This document shows, piece by piece, positions 1 to 7,303 of a stretch of 14,156 nt of DNA; within the stretch, counting starts at the first letter, position 1; each line of letters opens with the position of its first letter. The stretch covers positions 1 to 14,156 of the forward strand of contig NZ_JANYGJ010000119.1 in assembly GCF_025362455.1 (NCBI RefSeq). The letters are read 5' to 3'. The DNA comes from Deinococcus sp. Its GTDB lineage: Bacteria > Deinococcota > Deinococci > Deinococcales > Deinococcaceae. Below the pieces are notes generated by a model, which was not told where the DNA came from, searched no databases, and saw nothing but the letters and a program-made list of their open reading frames with translations. The position numbers were made by a program, and so were the translations under genes.

Positions 1-84
1 GGCGCGGGGTTCGGCTCAAAGTTCGGCAGAGGGTTCGGCGACCCCGGCAGTGCCCAGCGCCAGTCAGGGCTGAGCGGGGGCAAC

Positions 85-1230
85 GTGCCGCTGCGGCTGT
101 TTCCCAACCTGCCCGCCACTGATCTGGCCGAGTTGCCCATCCCCGACCTGCTGGCCCGGCAACTGGCCCGCCCGGTCATCTGGACCGAGCTGGTCATCGT
201 GCTGGCTGTCAGCTACGCGGTCTGGTGGCTGGGGCGGCGCCTGCTGCGGCGGCTGGCGCTGGCGCTGCCCACCCAGGTCCGCTTGCTGCGTGCCCTGGCC
301 TGGGCCTGGCTGCTGGCCTGCCTGTTCGGGGCGCTGTCGGTGGGCGTGGCCGCGCTGGAGCTGCCGCTGCCGATTTTGCAGGGCGCGGGGGCCGAGATCA
401 CCTCCTGGTTTCGCAACAGCGCCGGACGATTGATCGTCACGCTGGCGCTGGCGCTGATCGTCTGGAACCTGATCGCTGCGCTCTCGGCCCGGATCGTGCC
501 CGGCGACGTGTTCAGCCGCCGCTCGGTACGGACACGAACCCTGCGCGGCGTGGTCGAGAGCGGCCTGCGCGTGGCGGTGGTGCTGGTGGTGGCCGTCAGC
601 GTGTTGCAGGTGGTGGGCATCGATGCCAGTACCCTGCTGGCGGGCGTCTCGGTGTTCGGGCTGGCGGTGGGCTTCGGCGCCCAGAGCCTGATCAAAGACG
701 TGTTCAACGGGTTTTTCATTCTGCTCGAAGACCAGTACGGCGTCGGCGACGTCATCAGCGTCAACAACGGCCTGCTCAGCGGCGGTGTGGAACAACTGAA
801 CCTGCGCGTCACGGCGTTGCGGGCCTTGGACGGCACGGTCCACATCATTCCCAACGGCCAGATTCTGACGGTCAGTGTCAGTAGCAAGGACTGGTCGCAG
901 GTGGTGGCCGCCGTGGACATCACCCCGGAAGCCGACCTGGCCCGCGCCCTGGACGTGCTGGCGGGCGTCTGCTCGGACCTCTACGCCGACCCCGAATGGA
1001 ACGCCAGTATGCTGGACGCGCCCGAATTGCAGGGTGTCAGCAGCCTGGCGGGCCGGGGCGTGGAGCTGCGGGCGCTGCTGCGGGTGCAACCCAAAACCCA
1101 GTGGGCGCTCCAGCGCGAGTTCAACCGCCGCATCAAGCTCGCCTTCGACGCGGCGGGCATCGAGCTGTCGTACCCGAACCATAGTGTCAGGCTGCCAGAC
1201 AAAGACGGGAGTACAAAGACGACGGCGTGA
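85..1230 (+). CDS. MscS-family mechanosensitive ion channel
   Basis: Predicted inner-membrane channel that opens under membrane tension to release solutes during hypo-osmotic shock. Hydrophobic segments lie near residues 33-50, 70-92, 114-135 and 160-180. They are followed by the glycine/alanine-rich pore helix of MscS (about 184-215, containing AGVSVFGLAVGFGAQSLIKD) and the beta domain (about 216-275) with the hallmark GTVHIIPNGQI at 250-260. The C-terminal alpha/beta domain is present. The start is uncertain: GTG at 85 has only a weak G-rich stretch 4 nt upstream, and the frame stays open through position 1 with a Gly/Phe-rich stretch that repeats GTTCGGC three times. The true start may lie outside the window. 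Family assignment is firm from the pore and beta-domain motifs; ion preference and physiological role are inferred. Confidence 0.9.
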   Translation: MPLRLFPNLPATDLAELPIPDLLARQLARPVIWTELVIVLAVSYAVWWLGRRLLRRLALALPTQVRLLRALAWAWLLACLFGALSVGVAALELPLPILQGAGAEITSWFRNSAGRLIVTLALALIVWNLIAALSARIVPGDVFSRRSVRTRTLRGVVESGLRVAVVLVVAVSVLQVVGIDASTLLAGVSVFGLAVGFGAQSLIKDVFNGFFILLEDQYGVGDVISVNNGLLSGGVEQLNLRVTALRALDGTVHIIPNGQILTVSVSSKDWSQVVAAVDITPEADLARALDVLAGVCSDLYADPEWNASMLDAPELQGVSSLAGRGVELRALLRVQPKTQWALQREFNRRIKLAFDAAGIELSYPNHSVRLPDKDGSTKTTA

Positions 1231-1256
1231 GGTGCCGGGTAAACTATTATACCGGG

Positions 1257-1288
1257 TTCAAACAGGCCGAATTGGTCTTATAATTCGG
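1257..1288 (+). promoter_or_regulatory. Possible promoter with an inverted repeat over the -10 box
   Basis: A perfect TATAAT (1279-1284) lies 16 bp after a TTCAAA -35-like hexamer (1257-1262). A perfect 7-bp inverted repeat, CCGAATT (1267-1273) and AATTCGG (1282-1288) with an 8-bp spacer, overlaps the -10 box, so it could be an operator. It lies about 190 bp before the subtilase gene at 1476. A second candidate is an extended -10 (TG-N-TATACA, 1385-1393), without a clear -35. The rest of the 1231-1475 gap shows nothing recognisable. Confidence 0.35.
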
Positions 1289-1475
1289 ATGAAACGAAAA
1301 TGGTGTGAGTAGCATAAACCGGCTTCCAGTCGTCTTTTTCGTGCGCTCCGTGGGTTCCTGTCACCAGATGTCGCGGTCATGGTGTGATATACAAACCTGA
1401 ATACTTCGGGTAACATGAAGGTGTGGAACTGATCAGCGTGTCAGCATTCACGGCGTGACTGGTCGAAGGAGTTTT

Positions 1476-3164
1476 ATGAAACTACCGCACCGCACCGCAC
1501 CACTTCTACTTTCGCTGGCACTGATGCTCGGCGCTTGCGGAAGTCAAACTTCCACCGTTGATGGGCAGGTAGTACCTGGCGCTGAGGCGACCTACAAGGA
1601 TGTTTCAGTTTCCATCAACCCGCAGGTGCTGGGCAGTGAGCGTAAATTGGAGGCCCAGGCGCTTGAGAAGCACGGACAGCACGCCAACACGTTGATGCGC
1701 ACCGAGCAGGGCAACATCGAGTTTTTCCAAAAAGAAGTGATCGTCAAAGTGACTGATGAAAAGTCATTCGGTAAGTTTTTGAAGAAGTATGACGGTGTGG
1801 TGCTGAATGATGGCACGTCTCCAACGCCTGTGTTGAGCGGTGCGGAGAAGGGAAACAAGTTACGCCCAGTGCCTCAAGGGCTCTGGCGGCTCGTGCAGAT
1901 CACAACGCCAGCCGTTTCGATGGACGCTATGGCCAAGAGGCTCAGCAAAGATGAGTTGAAAGGCAAGATTGAGTTTCCCGATCAGGAGACGGCAAACCTT
2001 TATTATGCAACACAGACAGCTCAGGACGAATTCGGGCTGGCAGTAACTACGAATTACGTCATGCGTCCTACTGGCGCTACTGGAAACGATCAGGATGCGT
2101 TGCTTAGCACTGGAGGACGGGTCACGCCAAACTCTCCAAGCTGGTACTGGCAATTCAAGAAGACAGGCGTAATACGGGCATGGGAAGAGCTTGGCTATAC
2201 TGGATTTCGCCCCGACGTTGGAATTATCGACACTGGTTTCAAACCTAATGACTATGAGCTGACCGGATTCAATCCGATAAAAAACTCAAGCACCTGGTTC
2301 AAAGGAAACATTGCTAGCCAACAATACGACTACCAAGATGGAGATACCGACGTAACCAGTTTTGACGGTGATCCCGATTACAACAACAGTTTGTGGCATG
2401 GTATGAGTGTTGCTCAGGTAGCACTCGGTGCAAGTAACAATCAATACGGCTCAAGCGGCGTAGCGCCTGGTGCCTGGCCATACCTCTACCGGTTAGGTCG
2501 CGGAATTGGCAATGCTTTGAGTTTTTATGATGCAGCGCGAGCTGTAGACAGAGCTGTAGCATCTGGAGTTGACATTATCAATATGTCATTCGGCACCTTA
2601 ATGCCTGGCGGCGGCAATGTCCCAAATCCTTATGGATTTTACCTTTCTGACGCACTTCTCAGGGCAGAGGCTGCTGGAGTGATTAACATCGCAGCGGCAG
2701 GTAACGACAATCGCTACCAGGATTCAGTGCGTTATCCTTGGTTCCTATATCCTGTCCCAGCTTCGTGGTCCTCTGTGATTGCTGTGGGAGCCACAGACGA
2801 GCTTGACAAAAAAGCCAGCTATTCAAATTGGGGTCCCATGGTGCAAATCTTTGCTCCAGGGGTAAATCTCACTGCCAGCTTTACGCCTGGAAATGCGTCG
2901 TCTTGTTATACAGCATCTCAACTCTTCTGCGCCAGCACAAATTTAACTAGTAATCAGAGATTTGACGGCACTTCTGCGGCTTCTCCTTTTGTTGCTGGAG
3001 CCGTTGCCCTAATGCGGGATGCAAATTTTAGCCTTAACCGGGCAGATGTGGTGAAGATACTGCAATCAACGGCATTTAAAAGCACGGGCGACCCGGCAGT
3101 AGACAGCATTGGAAGAATTAATGTCTATGAAGCCGTCAAGAAGGCAATGACGTATGTTCGCTGA
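1476..3164 (+). CDS. Secreted S8 (subtilisin-like) serine protease lipoprotein
   Basis: Predicted exported peptidase of the S8 family, 562 aa. The N-terminus is a lipoprotein signal peptide with lipobox LGAC, so Cys21 would be lipidated and anchor the protein outside the inner membrane. A prodomain-like region follows (about 22-170, containing EVIVKVTDEKSFGKFLKKYD). The catalytic domain carries Asp252 (IIDTGF), His308 (LWHGMSVAQ), the oxyanion Asn410 (AAAGNDN) and Ser500 (GTSAASPFVAG), so all key residues are present. The His motif is HGMS rather than the usual HGTH. ATG 1476 is chosen over the in-frame GTG at 1455 because GAAGGAG (1465-1471) lies just upstream and the signal peptide then begins MKLPHR. 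The gene looks clearly more AT-rich than its neighbours and overlaps the next lipoprotein gene by 11 nt. Substrates are unknown. Confidence 0.93.
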   Translation: MKLPHRTAPLLLSLALMLGACGSQTSTVDGQVVPGAEATYKDVSVSINPQVLGSERKLEAQALEKHGQHANTLMRTEQGNIEFFQKEVIVKVTDEKSFGKFLKKYDGVVLNDGTSPTPVLSGAEKGNKLRPVPQGLWRLVQITTPAVSMDAMAKRLSKDELKGKIEFPDQETANLYYATQTAQDEFGLAVTTNYVMRPTGATGNDQDALLSTGGRVTPNSPSWYWQFKKTGVIRAWEELGYTGFRPDVGIIDTGFKPNDYELTGFNPIKNSSTWFKGNIASQQYDYQDGDTDVTSFDGDPDYNNSLWHGMSVAQVALGASNNQYGSSGVAPGAWPYLYRLGRGIGNALSFYDAARAVDRAVASGVDIINMSFGTLMPGGGNVPNPYGFYLSDALLRAEAAGVINIAAAGNDNRYQDSVRYPWFLYPVPASWSSVIAVGATDELDKKASYSNWGPMVQIFAPGVNLTASFTPGNASSCYTASQLFCASTNLTSNQRFDGTSAASPFVAGAVALMRDANFSLNRADVVKILQSTAFKSTGDPAVDSIGRINVYEAVKKAMTYVR

Positions 3165-3564
3165 CAGAATCTGCAAACTAAAGATCGCAACGATTGTAGC
3201 CATCCTCTGTGTAGGAATAACCGCTTGTACTGACGCTATTCCAGTTACCACCGTAGCTTTTTACAATACAGAAAGCTTTGCTAAACTTAAAGATAAGTTT
3301 GGTAGAACTGGCCGTGTTAGTTTCAGCGCAGACAATCTGTCGATAGTTGAGCTTGATACTGTGAAGAATGGGAAATTATTTGTTGGAGACAAATCGTTTG
3401 CCCCTGGCACTTTATCAAGCGGTACTTACTCATGGGGGCTTTTTGAACCTTGCAGCGGATTACCTCAAGGCGACAACATCACCATTCGCTACGAGCTGTA
3501 CGATTCTGCCGGAGCCATCGTCAAGCAGAACAGTATTTCTGGCGTGAAAATCAGCGCCTGCTGA
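3154..3564 (+). CDS. Small lipoprotein, partner gene of the subtilase
   Basis: Predicted 136-aa exported lipoprotein of unknown function. A hydrophobic signal segment (about 9-24) ends in the lipobox ITAC, placing the lipidated residue at Cys25. Two further cysteines, in FEPCSG and at the very C-terminus (KISAC), could form a disulfide outside the cytoplasm. The mature part looks beta-rich, with alternating hydrophobic residues. Its ATG lies inside the subtilase gene, which ends at 3164. AAGAAGG (3138-3144) gives a ribosome binding site 9 nt before the start, so translational coupling to the protease is likely. Composition is as AT-rich as the protease gene, suggesting the pair moved or evolved together. 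I do not recognise a family. An inhibitor, chaperone or surface adaptor for the protease is possible but is inference from position alone. Confidence 0.75.
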   Translation: MFADRICKLKIATIVAILCVGITACTDAIPVTTVAFYNTESFAKLKDKFGRTGRVSFSADNLSIVELDTVKNGKLFVGDKSFAPGTLSSGTYSWGLFEPCSGLPQGDNITIRYELYDSAGAIVKQNSISGVKISAC

Positions 3565-3587
3565 TAGCCTTTCTCACTTCACCAATC

Positions 3588-3615
3588 AGGGCGGGGGCCA
3601 GAGTGCCTCCGCCCT
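3588..3615 (+). terminator. Strong hairpin after the subtilase/lipoprotein pair
   Basis: AGGGCGGGGG (3588-3597) pairs with CCTCCGCCCT (3606-3615) across an 8-nt loop, giving a 10-bp stem with one G-U pair. It begins 24 nt after the lipoprotein stop codon. The downstream stretch is pyrimidine-rich but has no clean T-run, so it is a probable rather than textbook rho-independent terminator. Confidence 0.6.
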
Positions 3616-3742
3616 GCTTCGCTGCCTCTATTCCTAAACTTTTCCTAAATCCGCCTTGCCCACACCCTCGCTTCGCCCAACCCCCACCCAGCGCGGCCCT
3701 GCGCTATCTTTACTCCACGTCGAACGTCAGGGTGGGGATGAC

Positions 3743-5791
3743 ATGCAGAAGTACCGGCAAGGTGAGACTTTCTTCGACGAGATGTTTACCGCGCAGGGCG
3801 AGGTCCGGCCCCACTACCAGGGCGTGCAGGACTACCTGGAGCGCCTGGGCGTGCCGGAATTCGAGCGCCGCCGGGCGCTACTCGACCTGGCCTTTCGCAA
3901 CCAGGGCATCACCTTTACCGTCTACGGCGACAGCGCGGGCACCGAGCGGACCTTCCCCTTCGACCCCGTGCCGCGCATCATTCCGGCGAGCGAGTGGGCC
4001 GGACTGGAAGCCGGGCTGACCCAGCGGGTGAAGGCGCTGAACGCCTTTTTGCGCGACATCTACAGCGACGCCCAGATTCTGAACGACGGCATCATTCCCG
4101 CCGAGCTGGTCTACACCTCGACTCATTTCCGGCGCGAGGTCCACGGCCTGAAAGTCCCGCTGGGCGTCTACACCCACATCGTCGGCAGCGACCTGATCCG
4201 CGACGAGGCGGGGCAGTACCTGGTGCTGGAAGACAATCTGCGTTCGCCCAGCGGCGTGAGCTACCTGCTGGCCAACCGCGCGGCCATGACGCGCATCTAT
4301 CCCGGCATGTTCGACGGTCAGGGCGTGCGAACGGTGCAGCACTACACCACCGCGCTGCTGAACGTGCTGCGGTCGCTCAGCCCGCGTGCTCCGGAGGCCA
4401 CCGTGGTGCTGCTGACCCCCGGCATGTACAACAGCGCTTATTTCGAGCACGCCTACCTGGCCCAGCAGATGGGCGTGGAGCTGGTCGAGGGCCGCGATCT
4501 GTTCGTCGACAATGGCCGGGTCTGGATGCGGACCACCGCCGGGCGCACCCAGGTGGACGTGATCTACCGCCGCATCGACGACGACTTCATCGACCCGCTG
4601 GTGTTCCGGCGAGACTCGGCGCTGGGCGTGCCGGGGCTGATCGACGCCACCCGCCAGGGCCGCGTCGCCGTCGCCAACGCCATCGGGGCGGGCGTGGCCG
4701 ACGACAAGGCGGTCTACGCCTACGTGCCGCAGATGATCGAGTATTACCTGAATGAAAAACCCCTGCTCGGCAACGTGCCCACCTTCCTCGGCTGGGACGC
4801 GGGGCACCTGGCGCACATGCTCTCTCACGCCAGTGAAATGGTCATCAAGGCGGTGGGCGAGGCGGGCGGTTACGGCATGCTGATCGGCCCGGCGGCCACC
4901 AAGCAGGAGACGGCGGACTTTCTGGTGGGGGTCCGCGAGAATCCGCGCAACTATATTGCCCAGCCGGTCATCGGGCTCTCGCGCCACCCGACCTTCTACA
5001 CCGATTCCGGCGACTTCGAGGCGGCCCACATCGATTTGCGGCCCTACATCCTGGTCGGCGAGGAGGTCACCATCGTGCCGGGCGGCCTGACGCGGGTGGC
5101 GCTCTCACGCGGCTCGCTGGTGGTCAACTCCTCGCAGGGCGGCGGCAGCAAGGACACCTGGGTGCTAGACCACGACGGCCCGCGCCCCTCGCAGATCCAG
5201 AGTCAGTTTCTGGGCGCCGAGGGCAGCGAGCTGGGCGCCCCGCTGAGCTGGCCTTCGCCCGGCCAGGGCGGCGGCGGTCCAGCCCAGCGCTGGCTCCAGA
5301 ATGGCCAGACGCAGAGTCAGAGTCAGAGCCAGAGCCAAGGCCAGAGTCAGTCGGGCGGCGGCAGCCAGATGCAGTCCCAGTCGCAGGGTGCCCTGATCGG
5401 CCAAACCCCGATTGGACAGGCGGCGCCGGACCGGGTGCCGGGCCACCTGAAGACTCATCCCGGCTCAGGCGCGGCGGAGCAGACCGCCCACCGCTTTGGG
5501 AGCGGCTCGGAGCTGCCGGAGCTGCTGCAAGGAGATGAAGCGCTGCACCCGGAAGAAGGCGAGTCGACCGGCGGCGCCCCAGCTCGGCTTCGTCCGGGTC
5601 AGGGCAGTGCGAATGTAGTCGGCACAGACACAGAGATGCTGGAGGCAGGCACAGAGGCGGTGGATGTCGGTGCGGTGGATGTCGGTGCGGTGGACGTGGA
5701 CCCAGCCAGCATCGACACCGCCAGCACGGACCCGCCTGACCCCAGCGTCACGCCCGGCATCGAGAACCCCGATTCCCTGGGAGACGTCTAA
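3743..5791 (+). CDS. Circularly permuted ATP-grasp protein with a long low-complexity tail
   Basis: Member of the DUF404/DUF407 circularly permuted ATP-grasp family, predicted to ligate amino acids or peptides using ATP. Recognisable motifs are EDNLRSPSG (D164-G171), YRRIDDD (275-281), NAIGAGVADDK (312-322) and VNSSQGGGSKDTW (about 461-473), all in the usual order. The start is placed at ATG 3743, giving MQKYRQGETFFDEMF; the in-frame upstream extension to 3656 is proline-rich and unlike the family. The family core ends near residue 477. About 205 extra residues follow: a Gln/Ser repeat tract, Gly-rich stretches and an acidic AVDVG repeat, probably disordered. The stop codon TAA overlaps the first ATG of the 68-bp repeat array, which leads to the alpha-E gene. 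Substrate unknown; family assignment is firm. Confidence 0.92.
   Translation: MQKYRQGETFFDEMFTAQGEVRPHYQGVQDYLERLGVPEFERRRALLDLAFRNQGITFTVYGDSAGTERTFPFDPVPRIIPASEWAGLEAGLTQRVKALNAFLRDIYSDAQILNDGIIPAELVYTSTHFRREVHGLKVPLGVYTHIVGSDLIRDEAGQYLVLEDNLRSPSGVSYLLANRAAMTRIYPGMFDGQGVRTVQHYTTALLNVLRSLSPRAPEATVVLLTPGMYNSAYFEHAYLAQQMGVELVEGRDLFVDNGRVWMRTTAGRTQVDVIYRRIDDDFIDPLVFRRDSALGVPGLIDATRQGRVAVANAIGAGVADDKAVYAYVPQMIEYYLNEKPLLGNVPTFLGWDAGHLAHMLSHASEMVIKAVGEAGGYGMLIGPAATKQETADFLVGVRENPRNYIAQPVIGLSRHPTFYTDSGDFEAAHIDLRPYILVGEEVTIVPGGLTRVALSRGSLVVNSSQGGGSKDTWVLDHDGPRPSQIQSQFLGAEGSELGAPLSWPSPGQGGGGPAQRWLQNGQTQSQSQSQSQGQSQSGGGSQMQSQSQGALIGQTPIGQAAPDRVPGHLKTHPGSGAAEQTAHRFGSGSELPELLQGDEALHPEEGESTGGAPARLRPGQGSANVVGTDTEMLEAGTEAVDVGAVDVGAVDVDPASIDTASTDPPDPSVTPGIENPDSLGDV
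5312..5353 (+). repeat. Hexanucleotide CAGAGT-type repeat coding for a Gln/Ser tract
   Basis: Seven consecutive 6-bp units, variants of CAGAGT/CAGAGC, encode an alternating Gln-Ser run (residues about 524-537, one Ser replaced by Gly) in the ATP-grasp tail. Because the unit is six bases, length changes by slippage would keep the frame. Confidence 0.85.
5657..5700 (+). repeat. 15-bp in-frame repeat coding for AVDVG
   Basis: Two identical 15-bp units (5657-5671 and 5672-5686, GCGGTGGATGTCGGT) and a third, diverged copy encode AVDVG-AVDVG-AVDVD near the end of the ATP-grasp tail. This is a second independent tandem expansion within the same extension. Confidence 0.85.
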
Positions 5792-6062
5792 TGCTGCCTT
5801 CGCCCTCTGGTCGCCCAGTTAGAACAGTGCGGTCCTCGACCCCAGTGGAGACCCTATAATGCTGCCTTCGCCCTCTGGTCGCCCAGTTAGAACGGTGCGG
5901 TCCTCGACCCCAGTGGAGACCCTGTAATGCTGCCTTCGCCCTCTGGTCGCCCAGTTAGAACGGTGCGGTCCTCGACCCCAGTGGAGACCCTGTAATGCTG
6001 CCTTCGCCCTCTGGTCGCCTAGTTAGAACGGTGCGGTCCTCGACCCCAGTGGAGACCCTGTA
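5791..6062 (+). repeat. Four tandem copies of a 68-bp unit between ATP-grasp and alpha-E genes
   Basis: Units start at 5791, 5859, 5927 and 5995, each exactly 68 bp and each beginning ATGCTGCC. Only three variable sites were found by eye: ACA in unit 1 versus ACG in the others, CTA versus CTG before the stop (unit 1), and CCA versus CTA in unit 4. The array ends at the alpha-E start codon (6063), whose first codons after ATG CT differ from the unit. The last 15 bases of each unit, including GTGGAGACC, resemble the end of the ATP-grasp gene (GGGAGACGTCTA), suggesting expansion from that junction. No unique spacers are present, so it is not CRISPR. Confidence 0.97.
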
Positions 6063-6063
6063 A
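5791..6063 (+). other. Chain of four overlapping 22-codon mini-ORFs (TAATG coupling)
   Basis: Mini-ORFs run 5791-5859, 5859-5927, 5927-5995 and 5995-6063. Each starts with ATG, reads MLPSPSGRP... to ...TPVETL and stops at TAA. The last A of each TAA is the first base of the next ATG, and the last TAA overlaps the alpha-E start. The ATP-grasp stop (5789-5791) overlaps the first ATG in the same way. GGAG sits 8 nt before each next ATG. Only one of the three substitutions changes the peptide (Pro to Leu in unit 4). That the frames exist is certain; that the peptides are made or matter is inference. Confidence 0.4.
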
Positions 6064-6995
6064 TGCTCTCGCGCCTCGCCGAATCGCTGTACTGGATGGG
6101 CCGCTACGTCGAGCGGGCCGAGAACGCCGCCCGGCTGCTCAACGTCAACTACTACGCCACCCTGGAGACGGGTGGCCGGGTCAGCGAGGAGTGGAAGCCG
6201 CTGCTCGACATTTCCGGCACCAAGGGGGGCTTCGCCGATCACTTTGGCCGCGCCGACGCCCACAGCGTGGCGAGCTGGCTGGCCTTTGACCGGCGCAACT
6301 CGTCGAGCATCGCGTCGAGCCTGTCGCGTGCCCGCGAGAACGCCCGTGGCCTTCGTGACCGGATTCCCTCCGAGATGTGGGAGACCATCAACCGGGCGTA
6401 CCTGGACCTGTGCTTTCAGACCGACGACGTGCTGCTGCGCGACGGCCTGTTCGAGTACTGCTCGGCGGCCCGCGACCTCAGCCAGATGTTTTTCGGCATC
6501 GCCTTCGCCACTTTGCCCCGCGACGAGGGCTGGTCGTTCATGCGCAGCGGCCAACTGCTGGAGCGCGGCGACAACCTGCTGCGGCTCCTCCAGGTGCGCT
6601 ACGGCGCGGCGGGCACGGGTCCGGCCCAGGCCGCCGTGGACAACCACCGCTGGATGGCGGTCCTGAAAACCGTCTCGGCCTACGAGGCGTACCGCAAGCG
6701 CGTTCACAGCGGCCTCGACCCCCGCGTGATCGCCGAGTTTCTGCTGCTCGATGAGGCCTTTCCCCGCAGCGTGCGCTACGCCGCCGCCAACCTCCACGAC
6801 GCGCTGGTACAGATTCAGCGCCTGCACCCCCAGGCGTATCCGGAGCTGCTGCGTCAGGCGAGCTGGCTGCGTGCCCGCCTGGAACACGCCGACGTGGACG
6901 ACATTCTGGAACGCGGGTCGCCCGGCTTGGACGAATTGCTGATCGACTTCAACGAGGTTGGCTCGGCCATCTACGCGGCGTATTTCACGACGTGA
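6063..6995 (+). CDS. Alpha-E domain protein (DUF403)
   Basis: A 310-aa, mostly helical protein of the alpha-E family. It opens with the diagnostic MLSRLAESLYWMGRYVERAENAARLL and is of normal family length, ending at a clear TGA. The family is defined by its near-constant association with circularly permuted ATP-grasp proteins and transglutaminase-like proteins, in a predicted amide-ligation/peptide-modification system. Its own biochemical role is unknown; conserved charged and polar residues in the first helices suggest binding or catalysis. The start codon is the fifth ATG of the 68-bp series, with GGAG 8 nt upstream inside the last repeat, so its translation probably depends on ribosomes coming through the repeat array. 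No independent promoter is visible within the repeats. Confidence 0.92.
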   Translation: MLSRLAESLYWMGRYVERAENAARLLNVNYYATLETGGRVSEEWKPLLDISGTKGGFADHFGRADAHSVASWLAFDRRNSSSIASSLSRARENARGLRDRIPSEMWETINRAYLDLCFQTDDVLLRDGLFEYCSAARDLSQMFFGIAFATLPRDEGWSFMRSGQLLERGDNLLRLLQVRYGAAGTGPAQAAVDNHRWMAVLKTVSAYEAYRKRVHSGLDPRVIAEFLLLDEAFPRSVRYAAANLHDALVQIQRLHPQAYPELLRQASWLRARLEHADVDDILERGSPGLDELLIDFNEVGSAIYAAYFTT

Positions 6996-7303
6996 GGGTT
7001 GAGTCTGTGAGCTGCCGGTGTACGTGATGTCTGTAAAAAGAGTGCTCGTTTTCGCCAAAAACAGCTCTTACCGCAAAGAGGTTCGTCATCCCGAACGTAG
7101 TGAAGGATCTCTTGGTGCGACGGCAAGATTCTTACTTTGTCAGACGCTTTGAATTACGGCAAGCCGCCACTGGGTGACGCCACCACGCTGCCGCAACACG
7201 TGAATCAGGTCGGCTTGCGTTCGCTCTGCTCCAAGGTGAACGCCCGGCCAGCACCGCCCCCCCATTCCCGCCTGCCATTTCCCGTATCCTCAGTGCAGAA
7301 GGT
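6996..7303. other. 308-bp gap with a small repeat-like hairpin element
   Basis: This gap between the alpha-E and transglutaminase genes holds no convincing ORF. Its middle (7076-7113) has nested inverted repeats: AAGAG/CTCTT outside, and GTTCG (7081-7085)/CGAAC (7092-7096) inside. The text TCATCCCGAACGTAGTGAAG resembles short dispersed intergenic repeats found in many copies in high-GC genomes, though copy number cannot be judged here. Near the end, TATCCT (7285-7290) is a possible -10 box, 13 nt before the next start codon. Confidence 0.55.

Noticed and set aside
1455..1475. GTG 1455 as the subtilase start
   Set aside because: GAAGGAG just before ATG 1476 and the signal peptide layout favour the later start.
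3656..3742. Upstream extension of the ATP-grasp protein
   Set aside because: The extra residues are proline-rich and unlike the family; MQKYRQGETFFDEM is the expected N-terminus.
3450..4019. Plus-strand frame bridging the lipoprotein and ATP-grasp genes
   Set aside because: It is out of frame with two well-supported genes and crosses the terminator-like hairpin.
3878..5029. Minus-strand open frame of about 380 codons opposite the ATP-grasp gene
   Set aside because: His/Val/Gly-rich composition typical of antisense frames in high-GC genes; all family motifs lie on the plus strand.
5791..6062. CRISPR array
   Set aside because: The units are directly adjacent and near-identical over their whole length, with no variable spacers and no cas genes.
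5955..7058. Minus-strand open frame opposite alpha-E
   Set aside because: A shadow frame; it also runs through the repeat array, whose plus-strand layout is explained by the alpha-E start.
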